64,000 bases of DNA from Lepas anatifera (taxonomy: Eukaryota; Arthropoda; Thecostraca; Lepadidae): assembly GCA_034440635.1 (NCBI GenBank), contig JAOTON010000773.1, positions 927,501 to 991,500 of the forward strand, in the 5' to 3' direction. The stretch's first letter is position 1. Every line of letters starts with the position of its first letter. This document shows positions 47,843-57,777 of this stretch, one piece after another. Below the pieces are notes generated by a model that searched no databases, was not told the origin of the DNA, and worked only from the letters and a program-made list of their open reading frames with translations. Both the position numbers and the translations under genes were made by a program.

Positions 47843-50800
47843 GTAAGCAGCGGGGCAGCGACGGATGTCAGTGCGTTAGCCAGGCTGACCGAAGTGGTAG
47901 CAAATCAGTATTGGACTATATTAGAGATGGAAGCAGAGCTGGAAGTTATCACTGACTTTGTAATGCGCTGGTCAGAGCTCAAACAGAATGGAAATCTCTG
48001 GAAATGTGCCGCCTCGGCAGCTTTGGTGAAGCACTGAATGTGCCTTGTTAGCGTGATGTGTTCTTGGAAGTTTGTGCTAGTTTTGAGGTCGTTAGCAACA
48101 AGATGAAATTATGAAAATGTCATGCTTGCTAAATTGCGAAAATGATATTTTTTTGTTCTGTTCGTGGTCATGACCCAGATCTCTGAATTGTAGGTTACTC
48201 TTTGTCACCCAACGCCTGAAATGTATGTCTGCTATAAGGACTGCACTTCTGGATTGCCACGTTGTCATTTATTGTGTTCAGTTAAATCAGCAGCAGCGCT
48301 TGCAATCCCAGTTACAGCACAGGACAGCAAAATTACACCCATTCAAAAACACAAAGTCCATTCCGCTGTCGCGATTGAATCGTGCCAACAGCTACCGTTG
48401 ATGTCTTGCTGTGGTGTTTATGAGTCGCCACGCTTGACAGGGCGCTGTTGGCTGAAACGGTCAGTCCACAAAAACGTCGATGTCTTGCTGTGGTGTTTCT
48501 GAGTCGCCACTTCTTACAGGGCGCCCCCGCGGAACCTGGACGTACAAACCACCCTCCGCATAGATGACAACACGCTGGAGGTGCAGGCCTCCGACCTGGA
48601 CCTTATCGCCAACCTGGGCCGCGGCGCCTACGGAACCGTGGATAGGATGCAGCACCGGCCTACGGGCACCGTCATGGCGGTCAAGGTCAGTGTTGTAGCA
48701 TAGGCCCACCGGCACCGTCATGACGGTCAAGGTCAGTGGTGTGGCACAGGTCCACAGTCATGGCGGTCAAGGTCGGTGGTGTGGCATAGGTCCACCGTCA
48801 TGGCGGTCAAGGTCAGTGGTGTGGCACAGGTCCACCGTCATGGTGGTCAGAGGTCAGTGGTGTGGCGCAGGTCCACCGTCATGGCTGTCAAGGTCAGTGG
48901 TGTGGCACAGGTCCACCGTCATGGCGGTCAAGGTCAGTGGTGTGGCACAGGTCCACCGTCATGGCGGTCAAGGTCAGTGCTGTAGCACAGGTCCACCGTC
49001 ATGGCGGTCAAGGTCAGTGCTGTAGCACAGGTCCACCGTCATGGCGGTCAAGGTCAGTGGTGTGGCACAGGTCCACCGTCATGGTGGTCAAGTTCAGTGG
49101 TGTGGCACAGGTCCACCGTCATGGCGGTCAAGGTCAGTGGTGTGGCACAGGTCCACCGTCATGGCGGTCAAGGTCAGTGGTGTGGCACAGGTCCACCGTC
49201 ATGGCGGTCAAGGTCAGTGGTGTGGCACAGGTCCACCGTCATGGCGGTCAAGGTCAGTGGTGTGGCACAGGTCCACCGTCATGGCGGTCAGAGGTCAGTG
49301 GTGTAGCACCGGCCCACCGTCATGGCGGTCAGAGGTCAGTGTTGTAGCATAGGCTCACCGGCACCGTCATGACGGTCAAGGTCAGTGTTGTAGGACAGAC
49401 CTATCGGCACCGTCATGGCGGTCCAGGTCTGTACAACAGTAACTGGGCATTGCTGTATCACAGGCTCATTATGACAGTCTAGATTAGTGGCAGTGGCTGT
49501 TTTTTTAGGCTGTTTTTGTGAACTCTGTCGGGGACGGTGGTTGAATGGGATGCTTTATCTGTTTGGGATTTGTGTGGAATATTCACATGACGTTGGAACA
49601 TCCACAAAACCAGTGGCATGTTGCATTTGATACAAGGCGTTTAAAGAAACCTTTGGAGAACGATATCTGTTTGTCTTTTGTATGGATATCCTAGGATTTG
49701 GTAACAAAGAGTGGCGCTTCCAAAAGTCTCCGTTGGCGCTTCAAATGGTTGATTTGAAGTATTCGGCCTCTATGTTTTGTGTCCTTCATTGCAGTTTTGG
49801 TGTATACATGGAGGTTTAGTTTACATAGACAGTTTTAGATTTGCATGGAAATTTAGTTTATAAACCGAGTTTGGTTTTTTTGTGCAAAATTTTAGTTCAT
49901 TCTTAGGTTAGGTTAAGTTAGTCTCAGTTTTCCTTTTGCACCCATTTTAGGTTTTTCGGGATTTTATGCTCATTTTACGTCCACGGTGTCTCCGCAGAGT
50001 TCTATTGTAGGCTTGAAATTATTTTTTAGGGTTATTAAGCAACTGCCTTTCGGGAGGGTTTTGAATGGGTCTTAGCTTTTGATCTAGGGCTGACATTTTT
50101 TTTTCCTTTTAGAATCGCCTAATTTTTTCATTAGAATTCGTTTGCTTAGTTTTATGGATCTTCTCTTACATGCCGCCTTTCAATTGACACGGTTATCATC
50201 TAGGGGCTTGCCATTTTCCATGATATGCAGCAAGGTGCCCTATCTCCAGCCATCTCTTCGAGAACTCACCGTATTCCGCCTTCCTTAGACGTGATGCTCC
50301 TTGTCCTCTTTCTGCACCCACTTAAATTCCAAATGGCAGGATGTAAGTAGAATTCAATCTGGTGTGAGCCCTGGATCTTAGAGCTCCGCAGAATAACCCT
50401 CCCAGTGAGCGCCCCATGTTTCCGCTGAACTCGCTTGTCCTTGTACTTTGTTTTCATTCTCTGTTTCTCTTGTCCCTGTTTTTTCTTTGCTGTGTTACTT
50501 TTTTTGTTTGACAGCGGATTCCACTGTTGCTGAACCCGCTGTAGGGGTCCCCTTCAGTGACCAATTCTTGTTTGACAGCGGATTCCACTGTCGCTGAACT
50601 CGCTGGAGACTAAGCGCACCCTGATGGATCTGGACATCTCGATGCGGACCCTCGACTGCGTATACACTGTCCAGTTCTACGGCGCTCTCTTCAAGGTAGG
50701 CCTCGTCAAGTACCGGCCTATTTGATGGCAGGGCTTGAAGGGGTAGACTGGATAGACTGTGACTTTTGACTGATTGGCGTGCAATTTGGAAAGGGAGTTA

Positions 50801-52672
50801 GGCATGAGCTGTAGTATACTGACAGGAACGAGATGCTAGCATAGATATTTTTCGCATATGCCCCGTCCGGAGTGGTTAAGCGCTTGCTGGTCCTAAAATC
50901 AGATCTTATTAGATTTATTTGGTATAATTCTGGTTCTTTTATAAAAAAATTCGTACTGTCTGGGTGTGTCATTCTTTTCGACAGTCGATACTCCGTAAAG
51001 TGTCGTGAATGCTCTGAACCGGAGGTCCTCTCCTATGTTGTTCCAATTCGTTGTTGACTCCCTTATACGGGTTCAAAAATGCAGCAGTTTCTAACATGGA
51101 CAAAGGCGAAAATGACGATTACAGTAGGTCTCTGTCTGTATGAGACGTGTCAAGCACCACTCGCAGGCTGGTCTTTTAGTGAAGTATGGCTGCAATTTCT
51201 CTCCCGTGCCGTTGATATACCACCGCTTCACAGGAGGGAGATGTCTGGATCTGTATGGAGGTTATGGACCAGAGTCTAGACAAATTCTACAAAAAGGTGT
51301 TCGCTCACGATGAAACCATCCCGGAAAAGTACCTGGCCCGCATTGCTTACTCGGTAAGTCTCAGAACATGCTGTCGCATACGCGGATCCAGGAAAGCAGG
51401 TGCCCCCAATGCCGCGCCGCGCCGATGCCGCGCCACCTGAAATGGCCACGGCATCCTCCTGAAAGGTTGATGGCGCCCCCTTGAAATGTCGCTTCACACC
51501 CCCCCTTCCAGGATGCGAAAATTGGCGCACGCTGATAGGTTTTGCCGGTTAAAAGTGGCGCCCCCCCAGGAAGGTGCCCCCCCCGATTGGCAATCCTGGA
51601 TCTGCCTATGTGTTGTCGTATCTTTCGCGACTCCATTTCAGTACTCTGGGAGTCACGTTTGGACGAAATGTCTGTGGTTTATCTGCTGTCTCGCGAATTT
51701 CGTCACTATTTTTTTATAAAGAGGTCTCCTCGGAGTAAGAATGCGTAGTTAAGCTTGGGGCCTTGGATTTAATGCAGGAAAGCTTGCCCACAAGGTAGAT
51801 ATCTCCAAATTCGGTATGACGGCAGTATGGCTCATGGGAGTTTTGCTCGGCTTAGCTGACCTTTTATGAGGGTCCATAGAATTATTGTTACACGCGTGTG
51901 AAGATTTTTCCTCTTCCTGGAAATAAAGCTTTCCTCGACAAAAATAATTTGTGAGCATCACCACAGGAAGGCGTAATTTCAACTCAGAACGTATATTTTG
52001 GTTCATGCTACCGCCTTTTTTCTTGTTCACGGTGAAATGGGCCTTATAAGCACTGCTTTTGTGGACCACAGGCCCTATCAGCCACGACAACACTGCTATA
52101 GGGCAAAAAGACTCGCTGCACCCGTGACAGGATTCGAACCCCTTGTTTGCTGCTATTTGTCCTGTGAGTAGTGGTGATGTGAAGCTCCTTGGTCAACGGG
52201 AAAATACACTGACGATGCAGTGGTATCACACATATATAAGTATTTCTCGAATCGCTTGTACAGGTATGAGTGGAGAACCGGGGTAGTTGTGGGGTTGGGG
52301 GCAGAACCCGCAGGGAGTTGGGTCTCGCAAAGAGTCTATTGCCATCCAAAATCCCCCTGATCGAGAATTTATACCCAGCGACGGGCACAAATAGCAGGGA
52401 GGCCAGACCTGCGGTGTAGGTTTACTATACGATTCATCACTTTAAATTAGCTAGACAGTAGAATGTTCAACGTTTATTGGGTGTGACCTAGATGCGAAAT
52501 TGAATCCCAATATCGTGGAAGAAATCAAATGAGTCAAGCAAATAAGCGCAAGCAAAAATAAAAGCATAACTGCAAGCTCTCGAGAAAACAAAAACAAATC
52601 GGTGTTTCAGAGGGTTCAGCAAACTTGAAATAGACCACCATCTTCAAAACCAAATGATCTTGGCATGAAAGT

Positions 52673-52721
<49 letters not shown>

Positions 52722-55700
52722 GAGAGTGGAGAGAGTGAGAATTTGTATTTCGTGAATACACACGAAAACCAGACAAAATGACGAGCGATTGGTGCAAATG
52801 CCTGGACGGCTTATAACGGGCACCTTTCGCAACAGATCACAACTCAGGTAAGCTTTGACGACAGTGAACCATCGCCTTACGAAAATTGCGTCGATGTCGG
52901 TAGCTTGTAGTTGACGTGGTCGCCGACAGGTGGTGTCGGCGCTGCACTACCTCCACACGCAGCTGAAAGTGATTCATCGAGACGTGAAGCCGTCCAACGT
53001 GCTCTGCGACAAGCTGGGGCGCGTCAAACTCTGCGACTTCGGGATCAGTGGCTACCTGGTGGACAGTGTAGCCAAAACCATCGAGGCAGGGTGAGATAGT
53101 GTAACCGAAACCATCGAAGCAGGGTGAGAGAGTGTAACCAAAACCATCGAAGCAGGGTGAGATAGTGGCCAAAACCATCGAAGCAGGGTTAGATAGAGTA
53201 ACTGAAACCATCGAAGCAGGGTGAGATAGTTTAACCGAAACCTTGCGAAGCAGGGTGAGATAGTGTAACTGAAACCATCGAAGCAGGGTGAGACAGTGGC
53301 CAAAACCATCGAAGCAGGGTGAGATAGTGTAACCGAAACCATCGAAGCAGGGTGAGAGAGTGTAACCAAAACCATCGAAGCAGGGTGAGATAATGGCCAA
53401 AACCATCGAAGCAGGGTTAGATAGAGTAACTGAAACCATCGAAGCAGGGTGAGATAGTTTAACCGAAACCTTGCGAAGCAGGGTGAGATAGTGTAACCGA
53501 AACCATCGAAGCAGGGTGAGATAGTGTAGCCGAAAGCATCGAGGCAGGGTGAAATATTGTAACCAAAGCCATCGAAGCAGGGTGAGAGAGTGTAACCAAA
53601 ACCATCGAAGCAGGGTGAGATAGTGTAACCAAAGCCATCGAAGCAGGGTGAGATAGTGTAACCAAAGCCATCGAAGCAGGGTGAGAGAGTGTAACCAAAA
53701 CCATCGAGGCAGGGTGAGATAGTGGCCAAAACCATCGAGGCAGGGTGAGAGAGTGTAACCAAAACCATCGAAGCAGGGTGAGATAGTGTAACCGAAACCA
53801 TCGAGGTGGGGTGAGACAGAGTAGCCAGGCCATTGAGGTGGGATGAAAGTGTAGGGTGATATGGTGTGTCTTACATCTTCCCACCCTCTGTATATACCCA
53901 TGTGCAAGGATTCTGAGCTCGGTGCCGTGTTGTCCTCTGCCGTCGCTAGATGTCGGTGCTGTCGTCCGCCAGGTGTAAACCCTACATGGCCCCAGAGCGG
54001 ATAAACCCGATGGGCGACAAAAGCTACGACATCCGCTCCGACGTCTGGAGCTTGGGGATCTCCATGATCGAAATCGCCACAGGTCAGTCCTTGGAGCACC
54101 TGACTTTCGTCCAATTGTACCTCCGTATTTCGAGTGTGTGTGACTGGAATATCCCCTGTCATAATTTATTAGGAGGCATTCCACTCACTAAGCTGGCTTC
54201 TACTCAGTCCCCTCCAAGTGCAAGGGCCGGTTTGTGGTGTGACGTCACTTGTTCACACATCCCGGCTATATCAAGGGCATATCAATACTATCCAGAATAT
54301 TCCAAAGACAATCATGTTCAAAAACAGAATATTTTGTTTGTACACCTGGAACACAATTGATTCGTCGTGTTGTCTCGCATTTACAAGCGAGCATCACAAA
54401 ATTTTGAATACTCTCAACAGATCTAGCCACAGACAAATCCCTTCACGCCTATGTGACATCACTCAGGCGTGAAGGAATCCCTCTTGAACGTACCTTTAAG
54501 TAAAGGCATCGTGGCTTCCACTTTGTGTGGAATCCCTTGCATTCAATGGAAAGGTCGGTCGGCGGTTCCCCAATATTCAGGCTTTTGGTTGAGGTGACAC
54601 GCCAATTCAAATCACATTTTCAACTCATTCTTAAGGATAAGATATGCTCGATATGCTTTTCACCTTCCCGTTCAAGTTGTAATGTTTTATGTGCGCTGCC
54701 TCCCATAGTCGACATTTCGTCATTAAATTTGACAGTGGTACTTTGGACATAAAAGTATTTTAACCATAGGCGTAGGAACCGAAGGGGGACCAGGGGGGCC
54801 ATTGTCCCCCCCCACTTTTCTGTGGGGGCCCCTCGCGATGGGTATGGAAATATCAGCAACTTAAAAACGAGAAGCCCAAACGAACTCTAACGCTTGCCCT
54901 GGACACCTCTTATGAAGCTGACATGGACCCCTGAGCTGATCTGAGATTCTATGAATCGACCTGGGGCCCCCTGTGCTGTTTAGGACCCCTGAATTGGCCT
55001 CTGAAGCCCTATGAGCTAATCTAAGGTCCCTTGACCTAGTTTGAGCCCCCCGAACTGTTGTATGATCCCTAAGCTGAGCTGGGAGCCGTGAGCATGAATG
55101 GGGCCCCTTGAGCTAGTCAAGGACCCTATATAAGCCGATCTGGGGGCCCCTGAGCTGAGCCCCCACAGCTAATATGGTGCCCATGTGCTAAAATGGGGGC
55201 CTTGAGCTAGTCCGTGGCTCACACAGAGTTGTAGGGTCCCTGGGCTGAGCTGGGGTCATGAGGTTGAAGTGGCTTCCTTGAGTTGTTCTGAGACGACGTA
55301 TAAGCCGACCTGGGGCCCCTGAGCTGAGGCGGGCTCCTAAGCTGATCTGAGTTCATCTGGGGTGCGCTGTGCTGAAGCGCCCCCCCCCAAGATGGTCTAG
55401 GACCCCCTGAAATGCTTAAGAGTTACTGAACTGGAACCCTTGAGCTATTCACCAGCCGACTTGGGCCCCTAAGTTGAGATAGGCCCCAAAAGCTAATTTG
55501 GGCCCTGAGCTAATACGAGGCACCATGTGCTGAATTGAGCAGCCCCTGAGCTGGTCTTGGGTCCTGTACTGTTCTACCCTGACCCTGGTCTAGGGCCCGC
55601 TGAGCTGAGCTAGGGTTGATGAGCTTGGATTGGTCCCTTGAGCTGTTCTGAGACCCTATCTCAGCCGAATGGGGGCCCCATAGCTGAACTAGGCCTCCCA

Positions 55701-57777
55701 AAGCTAATTTAAACCCTAAACTTATCTGAGCCGGCACGACAGCTTGTCTGGGAAAGTTCCAGTCCTGTCGTACGACCTCTGCAGGCCCCTGGACCGGAAG
55801 CGTTTTGTGAAAAAAGGCATAGGCACCTACTACCCGAGTGCTTCCAGGTGGACCCCAAAAACTGGACTCAATCAAACTCCAGCCCAGACCGCTCCCAACA
55901 CAGAGCGTTAATTCGGACACGCATCCCGGACCAAACGCCGAGCAGCAGCCGTCCCTCGGCCATCGGCAGGCGTGACGAGCTATTCGATGTGACACCACAG
56001 AGCTATTCGATGCAAGGGAACGATTGGAAAGGACGTAACTAACAAATTATGTATCGAAATACCTAGTGCAGGCCGGTGTGTATCGTGCCTTATTGACACC
56101 AAATGAGCAGTTTTAAAACGGCTCATAATTGTGGGCCCCTTGGGCTGGGGGTTCCCCTCGAGGTGGGAACCCTCTAGGGTTGCCCCCCCCCCACTTTTCA
56201 ACCGGTTCCTACGCCCCTGATTTTAACAGCCTCAGTTAGAACATCGTCATCTCCAAATCGTGAATACTGAAACTTATTCTATTCCAGTATCTTGAATTCA
56301 GAGATTTCGCTCACTCGGATGGAGATTTGAACGTAACTGCCCTTCTCATTCAGGTGTTAAACCAATTTTGGGACCATGTATGTTAGGCCGGATTAGGTAT
56401 GTGCTACTTCCGAGATCGAAAGCCATTTGCAAGGGGAGGCAAGCAGAATACATTCTATGCGATTCAGTGAGCTCTCCTGGGTCATGTCCCTCAATGTGGG
56501 AAATACCCATTTCAGCCGCGAACGTTCAATGTTTCGTATTTTTATGCGCCCGGAATGAGCGTGCACTCAGTGTAGGTCTTGATCGGTATATCTTATTTTT
56601 ACGGGGGTCACAAATCGAGTTGAATCTTTTTCTCTTTTGTCATGGGTGTCCTGTTCTTAGTCGAGTTCAGTCGATATTTTTCGTCTCGCTCTTCATGTGT
56701 TGGGTTTTCTTCTCTGGCATGCTTTGAGTTGAGTCATGTTGAGTTGAGTTGGGCCATATTTATCCTCTCCTGTCGTGAGTCGAGTTGAGTCGTGTCTTGT
56801 GTACAGTGTCTTGGGTTGACATGAGAGTTGTTTCTACTCTCGTCATAATTCGAGTAGAGCTGTGTTTCATTTGGTCACGAGTCAACACGTAGGGGAGGGT
56901 CCAAGGGGAGGGGCCAAAAGTAATTTCTCCCAACCTACCGATTTTCGCCGATTTATATTTAAAAAACAATGTGTTTTCACGATGTTTAGCCCCTTGCCCC
57001 CCCCCCCTAAACCATGAACCGGAGTCCGGAACTGTCAGTGTGAGTCGTTTCCGAGGTGGTGCCCGGAATCGGCACGGTCTCACGGAGCGGTGTGCTAACC
57101 GACAGGTGCATTCCCTTACAAGATCTGGGGCACGCCGTTCGAACAGCTGAAACAGGTAGTGGCAGACCCGGCACCCAGATTGCCGCAGGAGGGCTTCTCG
57201 CGCAACTTCTACGAGTTCGTCAAGTGCTGGTGGGTGCTGGGGGTGATTCGTGCATGGTGTTTATCGGGCGAGAAAAATGCGAGTGGTCGGACTCCATTCG
57301 AGGTGGAGGGACGCTCAGGGATCAGCTGGTGGCTTCTCTGGTGAATGCTAAATATCGTTTGGGAATGCGTGTGTCATCTCGCCTTCTGAGTGATTTAGAT
57401 GCTTGCAGTTTTCTTCTGCCTTTGTCGGTGTATCATTCAAGTACAGGTATCTAGATACATCTCATAAATTTGTTTCGTTGAAGTGTGCGAACTGGACATT
57501 CTCAAGTGATAAATGGAGGGCAATGACGTGACTTTGGCCCTCTTCTTATTATTTTCTTACTCTTGATGACCAACATTAAAGCTGTGTCAATTTGACCGCA
57601 TTTTTACTAACCATATTTCTGTCCCGCAGCCTCCAAAAGGAGTACAGGGACAGGCCAAACTATCCCACTCTTCTAGAACACCCGTTCGTTACCAACGCTA
57701 CCGAAATGCCAGAGGACATGGATAAGTTCATCTCCCGTGTGCTGGAAATGCCGGAGTCCAAGCAAGACAAAGTGTAG
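47775..57777 (+). CDS. lic (MAP2K3/6 ortholog): MAP kinase kinase, MKK3/MKK6 (licorne) class, 8 coding exons
   Basis: Joining 47775-47842, 48520-48685, 50579-50695, 51234-51353, 52930-53090, 53973-54082, 57106-57229 and 57630-57777 gives 1014 nt, 337 codons plus TAG, with every phase matching and GT-AG introns. Family role: dual-specificity cytoplasmic kinase that phosphorylates the TGY loop of p38 MAP kinases. Visible motifs: basic/hydrophobic N-terminal docking site (R4, R5, K6, L10, I12), Gly loop G56-R-G-A-Y-G61, catalytic Lys K78, HRD at 173-175 with K177, DFG at 193-195, activation-loop phosphosites S203 and T207 (SVAKT), APE-type MAPE at 216-219, subdomain XI Arg R297. Human MKK6 is 334 residues with the same spacing shifted by four. 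The start is chosen by similarity of the first residues to the vertebrate N-terminus; an acceptor just upstream (exon from about 47756) implies a 5' UTR exon outside the part I can recognise. MKK3/6 class rather than MKK4/7 rests on the SVAKT loop and the MDLDISMR motif. Confidence 0.96.
48401..48525 (+). repeat. Tandem duplication of the exon 2 acceptor region
   Basis: ATGTCTTGCTGTGGTGTTT at 48401 recurs at 48480, followed in both copies by GAGTCGCCAC, a short pyrimidine/purine stretch, ACAGGGCGC. Period 79 bp. The first copy gives a decoy AG at 48439-48440; the second (48518-48519) is the acceptor used for exon 2. Confidence 0.9.
48520..48685 (+). CDS. lic: MKK exon 2 (Gly-rich loop and catalytic lysine)
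   Basis: Completes Leu23 and encodes residues 24-78, covering the start of the kinase domain, the Gly-rich loop and the MAVK motif, whose Lys78 is the last codon of the exon. The acceptor is CTTCTTACAG at 48510-48519 and the donor GTCAGT at 48686. Both edges are duplicated in the flanking introns: the acceptor region once (79 bp upstream) and the donor about 19 times. Confidence 0.95.
48686..49434 (+). repeat. 40 bp minisatellite of exon 2 donor units (MKK intron 2)
   Basis: About 19 units with core CACCGTCATGGCGGTCAAGG followed by TCAGTGGTGTGGCACAGGTC. The first half is the 3' end of exon 2 (TVMAVK codons) and the junction AAG|GTCAGTG is preserved in nearly every unit. The outermost units at both ends keep the longer exon match GGCACCGTCATG; inner ones have lost it, the usual sign of homogenisation inside an array. 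A stop at 48701-48703 closes the exon frame in the first unit. Confidence 0.95.
50506..50610 (+). repeat. Tandem duplication of the exon 3 acceptor and exon start
   Basis: TTGTTTGACAGCGGATTCCA occurs at 50505 and again at 50569, followed in both by CTGTYGCTGAACYCGCTG. Period 64 bp. The upstream copy includes nine exon codons and then TAG (50542-50544). Confidence 0.93.
50579..50695 (+). CDS. lic: MKK exon 3 (alpha-C helix region)
   Basis: Encodes residues 79-117, including the family motif MDLDISMR, which places it in the MKK3/6 group. Phase 0 at both ends; the acceptor is GTTTGACAG and the donor GTAGGC. A decoy copy of the acceptor and the first nine codons lies 64 bp upstream; read from the decoy, the frame meets TAG at 50542-50544, so the downstream acceptor is the productive one. 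Confidence 0.95.
51234..51353 (+). CDS. lic: MKK exon 4 (hinge and alpha-D/E)
   Basis: Encodes residues 118-157, starting [12 protein letters not shown] (the hinge) and continuing LDKFYKKV. Phase 0 at both ends. The acceptor is CGCTTCACAG and the donor GTAAGT, the best consensus donor of the gene. No tandem copy of either edge is visible here, unlike exons 2, 3 and 5. Confidence 0.95.
51377..51610 (+). mobile_element. hAT-type MITE, family D, in MKK intron 4
   Basis: Ends CATACGCGGATCCAGG and CCTGGATCTGCCTATG. Flanks TGCTGTCG (51369-51376) and TGTTGTCG (51611-51618) match at 7 of 8. It lies only 23 bp after the exon 4 donor. Confidence 0.9.
52122..52201 (-). pseudogene. tRNA-like sequence in MKK intron 4
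   Basis: On the minus strand: CCCGT...ACGGG ends pair and a B box GGTTCGAATCC is present. The A box and D arm are poor. Confidence 0.35.
52671..52738. repeat. (GA)n microsatellite in MKK intron 4
   Basis: About 23 GA dinucleotides followed by short GAGAGAGTG units. No link to the exons is apparent. Confidence 0.95.
52930..53090 (+). CDS. lic: MKK exon 5 (catalytic loop, DFG, activation loop)
   Basis: Encodes residues 158-210 plus two bases of Gly211: HRDVKPSN catalytic loop, CDFG, and the SVAKT activation loop with S203 and T207. The acceptor is CGCCGACAG and the donor GTGAGA. The last 26 or so coding bases plus the donor are the unit of the 33 bp array that fills the start of the next intron. 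Confidence 0.95.
53091..53850 (+). repeat. 33 bp minisatellite of exon 5 donor units (MKK intron 5)
   Basis: About 23 units, 31-33 bp, core AACCATCGAAGCAGGGTGAG. Each repeats the end of exon 5 (GTAGCCAAAACCATCGAGGC) plus its donor GGGTGAGA. Any distal donor would add GGG TGA directly after codon 210, a stop at 53092-53094. Units near 53820 are degenerate. Confidence 0.95.
53973..54082 (+). CDS. lic: MKK exon 6 (P+1 loop, APE, alpha-F)
   Basis: Completes Gly211, encodes residues 212-247 ([12 protein letters not shown], then [12 protein letters not shown]) and the first base of Gly248. The acceptor is GTCGTCCGCCAG and the donor GTCAGT. The acceptor tract holds an imperfect short repeat (TCGGTGCCGT... 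then TCGGTGCTGT...), possibly another small junction duplication. Confidence 0.95.
54765..56219. mobile_element. hAT-type element with exact 8 bp TSD, in MKK intron 6
   Basis: TIR CATAGGCGTAGGAACC mirrored by GGTTCCTACGCCCCTG. The target duplication ATTTTAAC is exact (54757-54764 and 56220-56227). The interior from about 54890 to 55740 is a highly degenerate tandem array around CCCCTGAGCTGATCTG, with no transposase. Confidence 0.92.
57106..57229 (+). CDS. lic: MKK exon 7 (alpha-G and MAP3K-docking region)
   Basis: Completes Gly248 and encodes residues 249-288 ([17 protein letters not shown] and following) plus two bases of Cys289. The acceptor is CTAACCGACAG and the donor GTGGGT. The donor sits in a 10 bp direct repeat (GTGCTGGTGG, GTGCTGGGGG), so the next copy contributes the intron start. 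Confidence 0.94.
57630..57777 (+). CDS. lic: MKK exon 8 (subdomain XI, C-terminus, stop)
   Basis: Completes Cys289 and encodes residues 290-337, with [14 protein letters not shown] (the conserved subdomain XI motif) and a tail ending SKQDKV, then TAG at 57775-57777. The acceptor is TTTCTGTCCCGCAG. The C-terminal helix after HPF is where MKKs carry their DVD docking site for MAP3Ks (family knowledge). No clear AATAAA signal follows closely, so the 3' UTR end is undefined. Confidence 0.95.

Noticed and set aside
48720..49352. Several overlapping open frames of 100-160 codons
   Set aside because: Frames through the 40 bp donor array in MKK intron 2.
52837..54162. 441-codon minus-strand open frame with repeated [14 protein letters not shown] units
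   Set aside because: It is the reverse complement of the 33 bp donor array plus MKK exons 5 and part of 6; 33 bp units keep any stop-free frame open.
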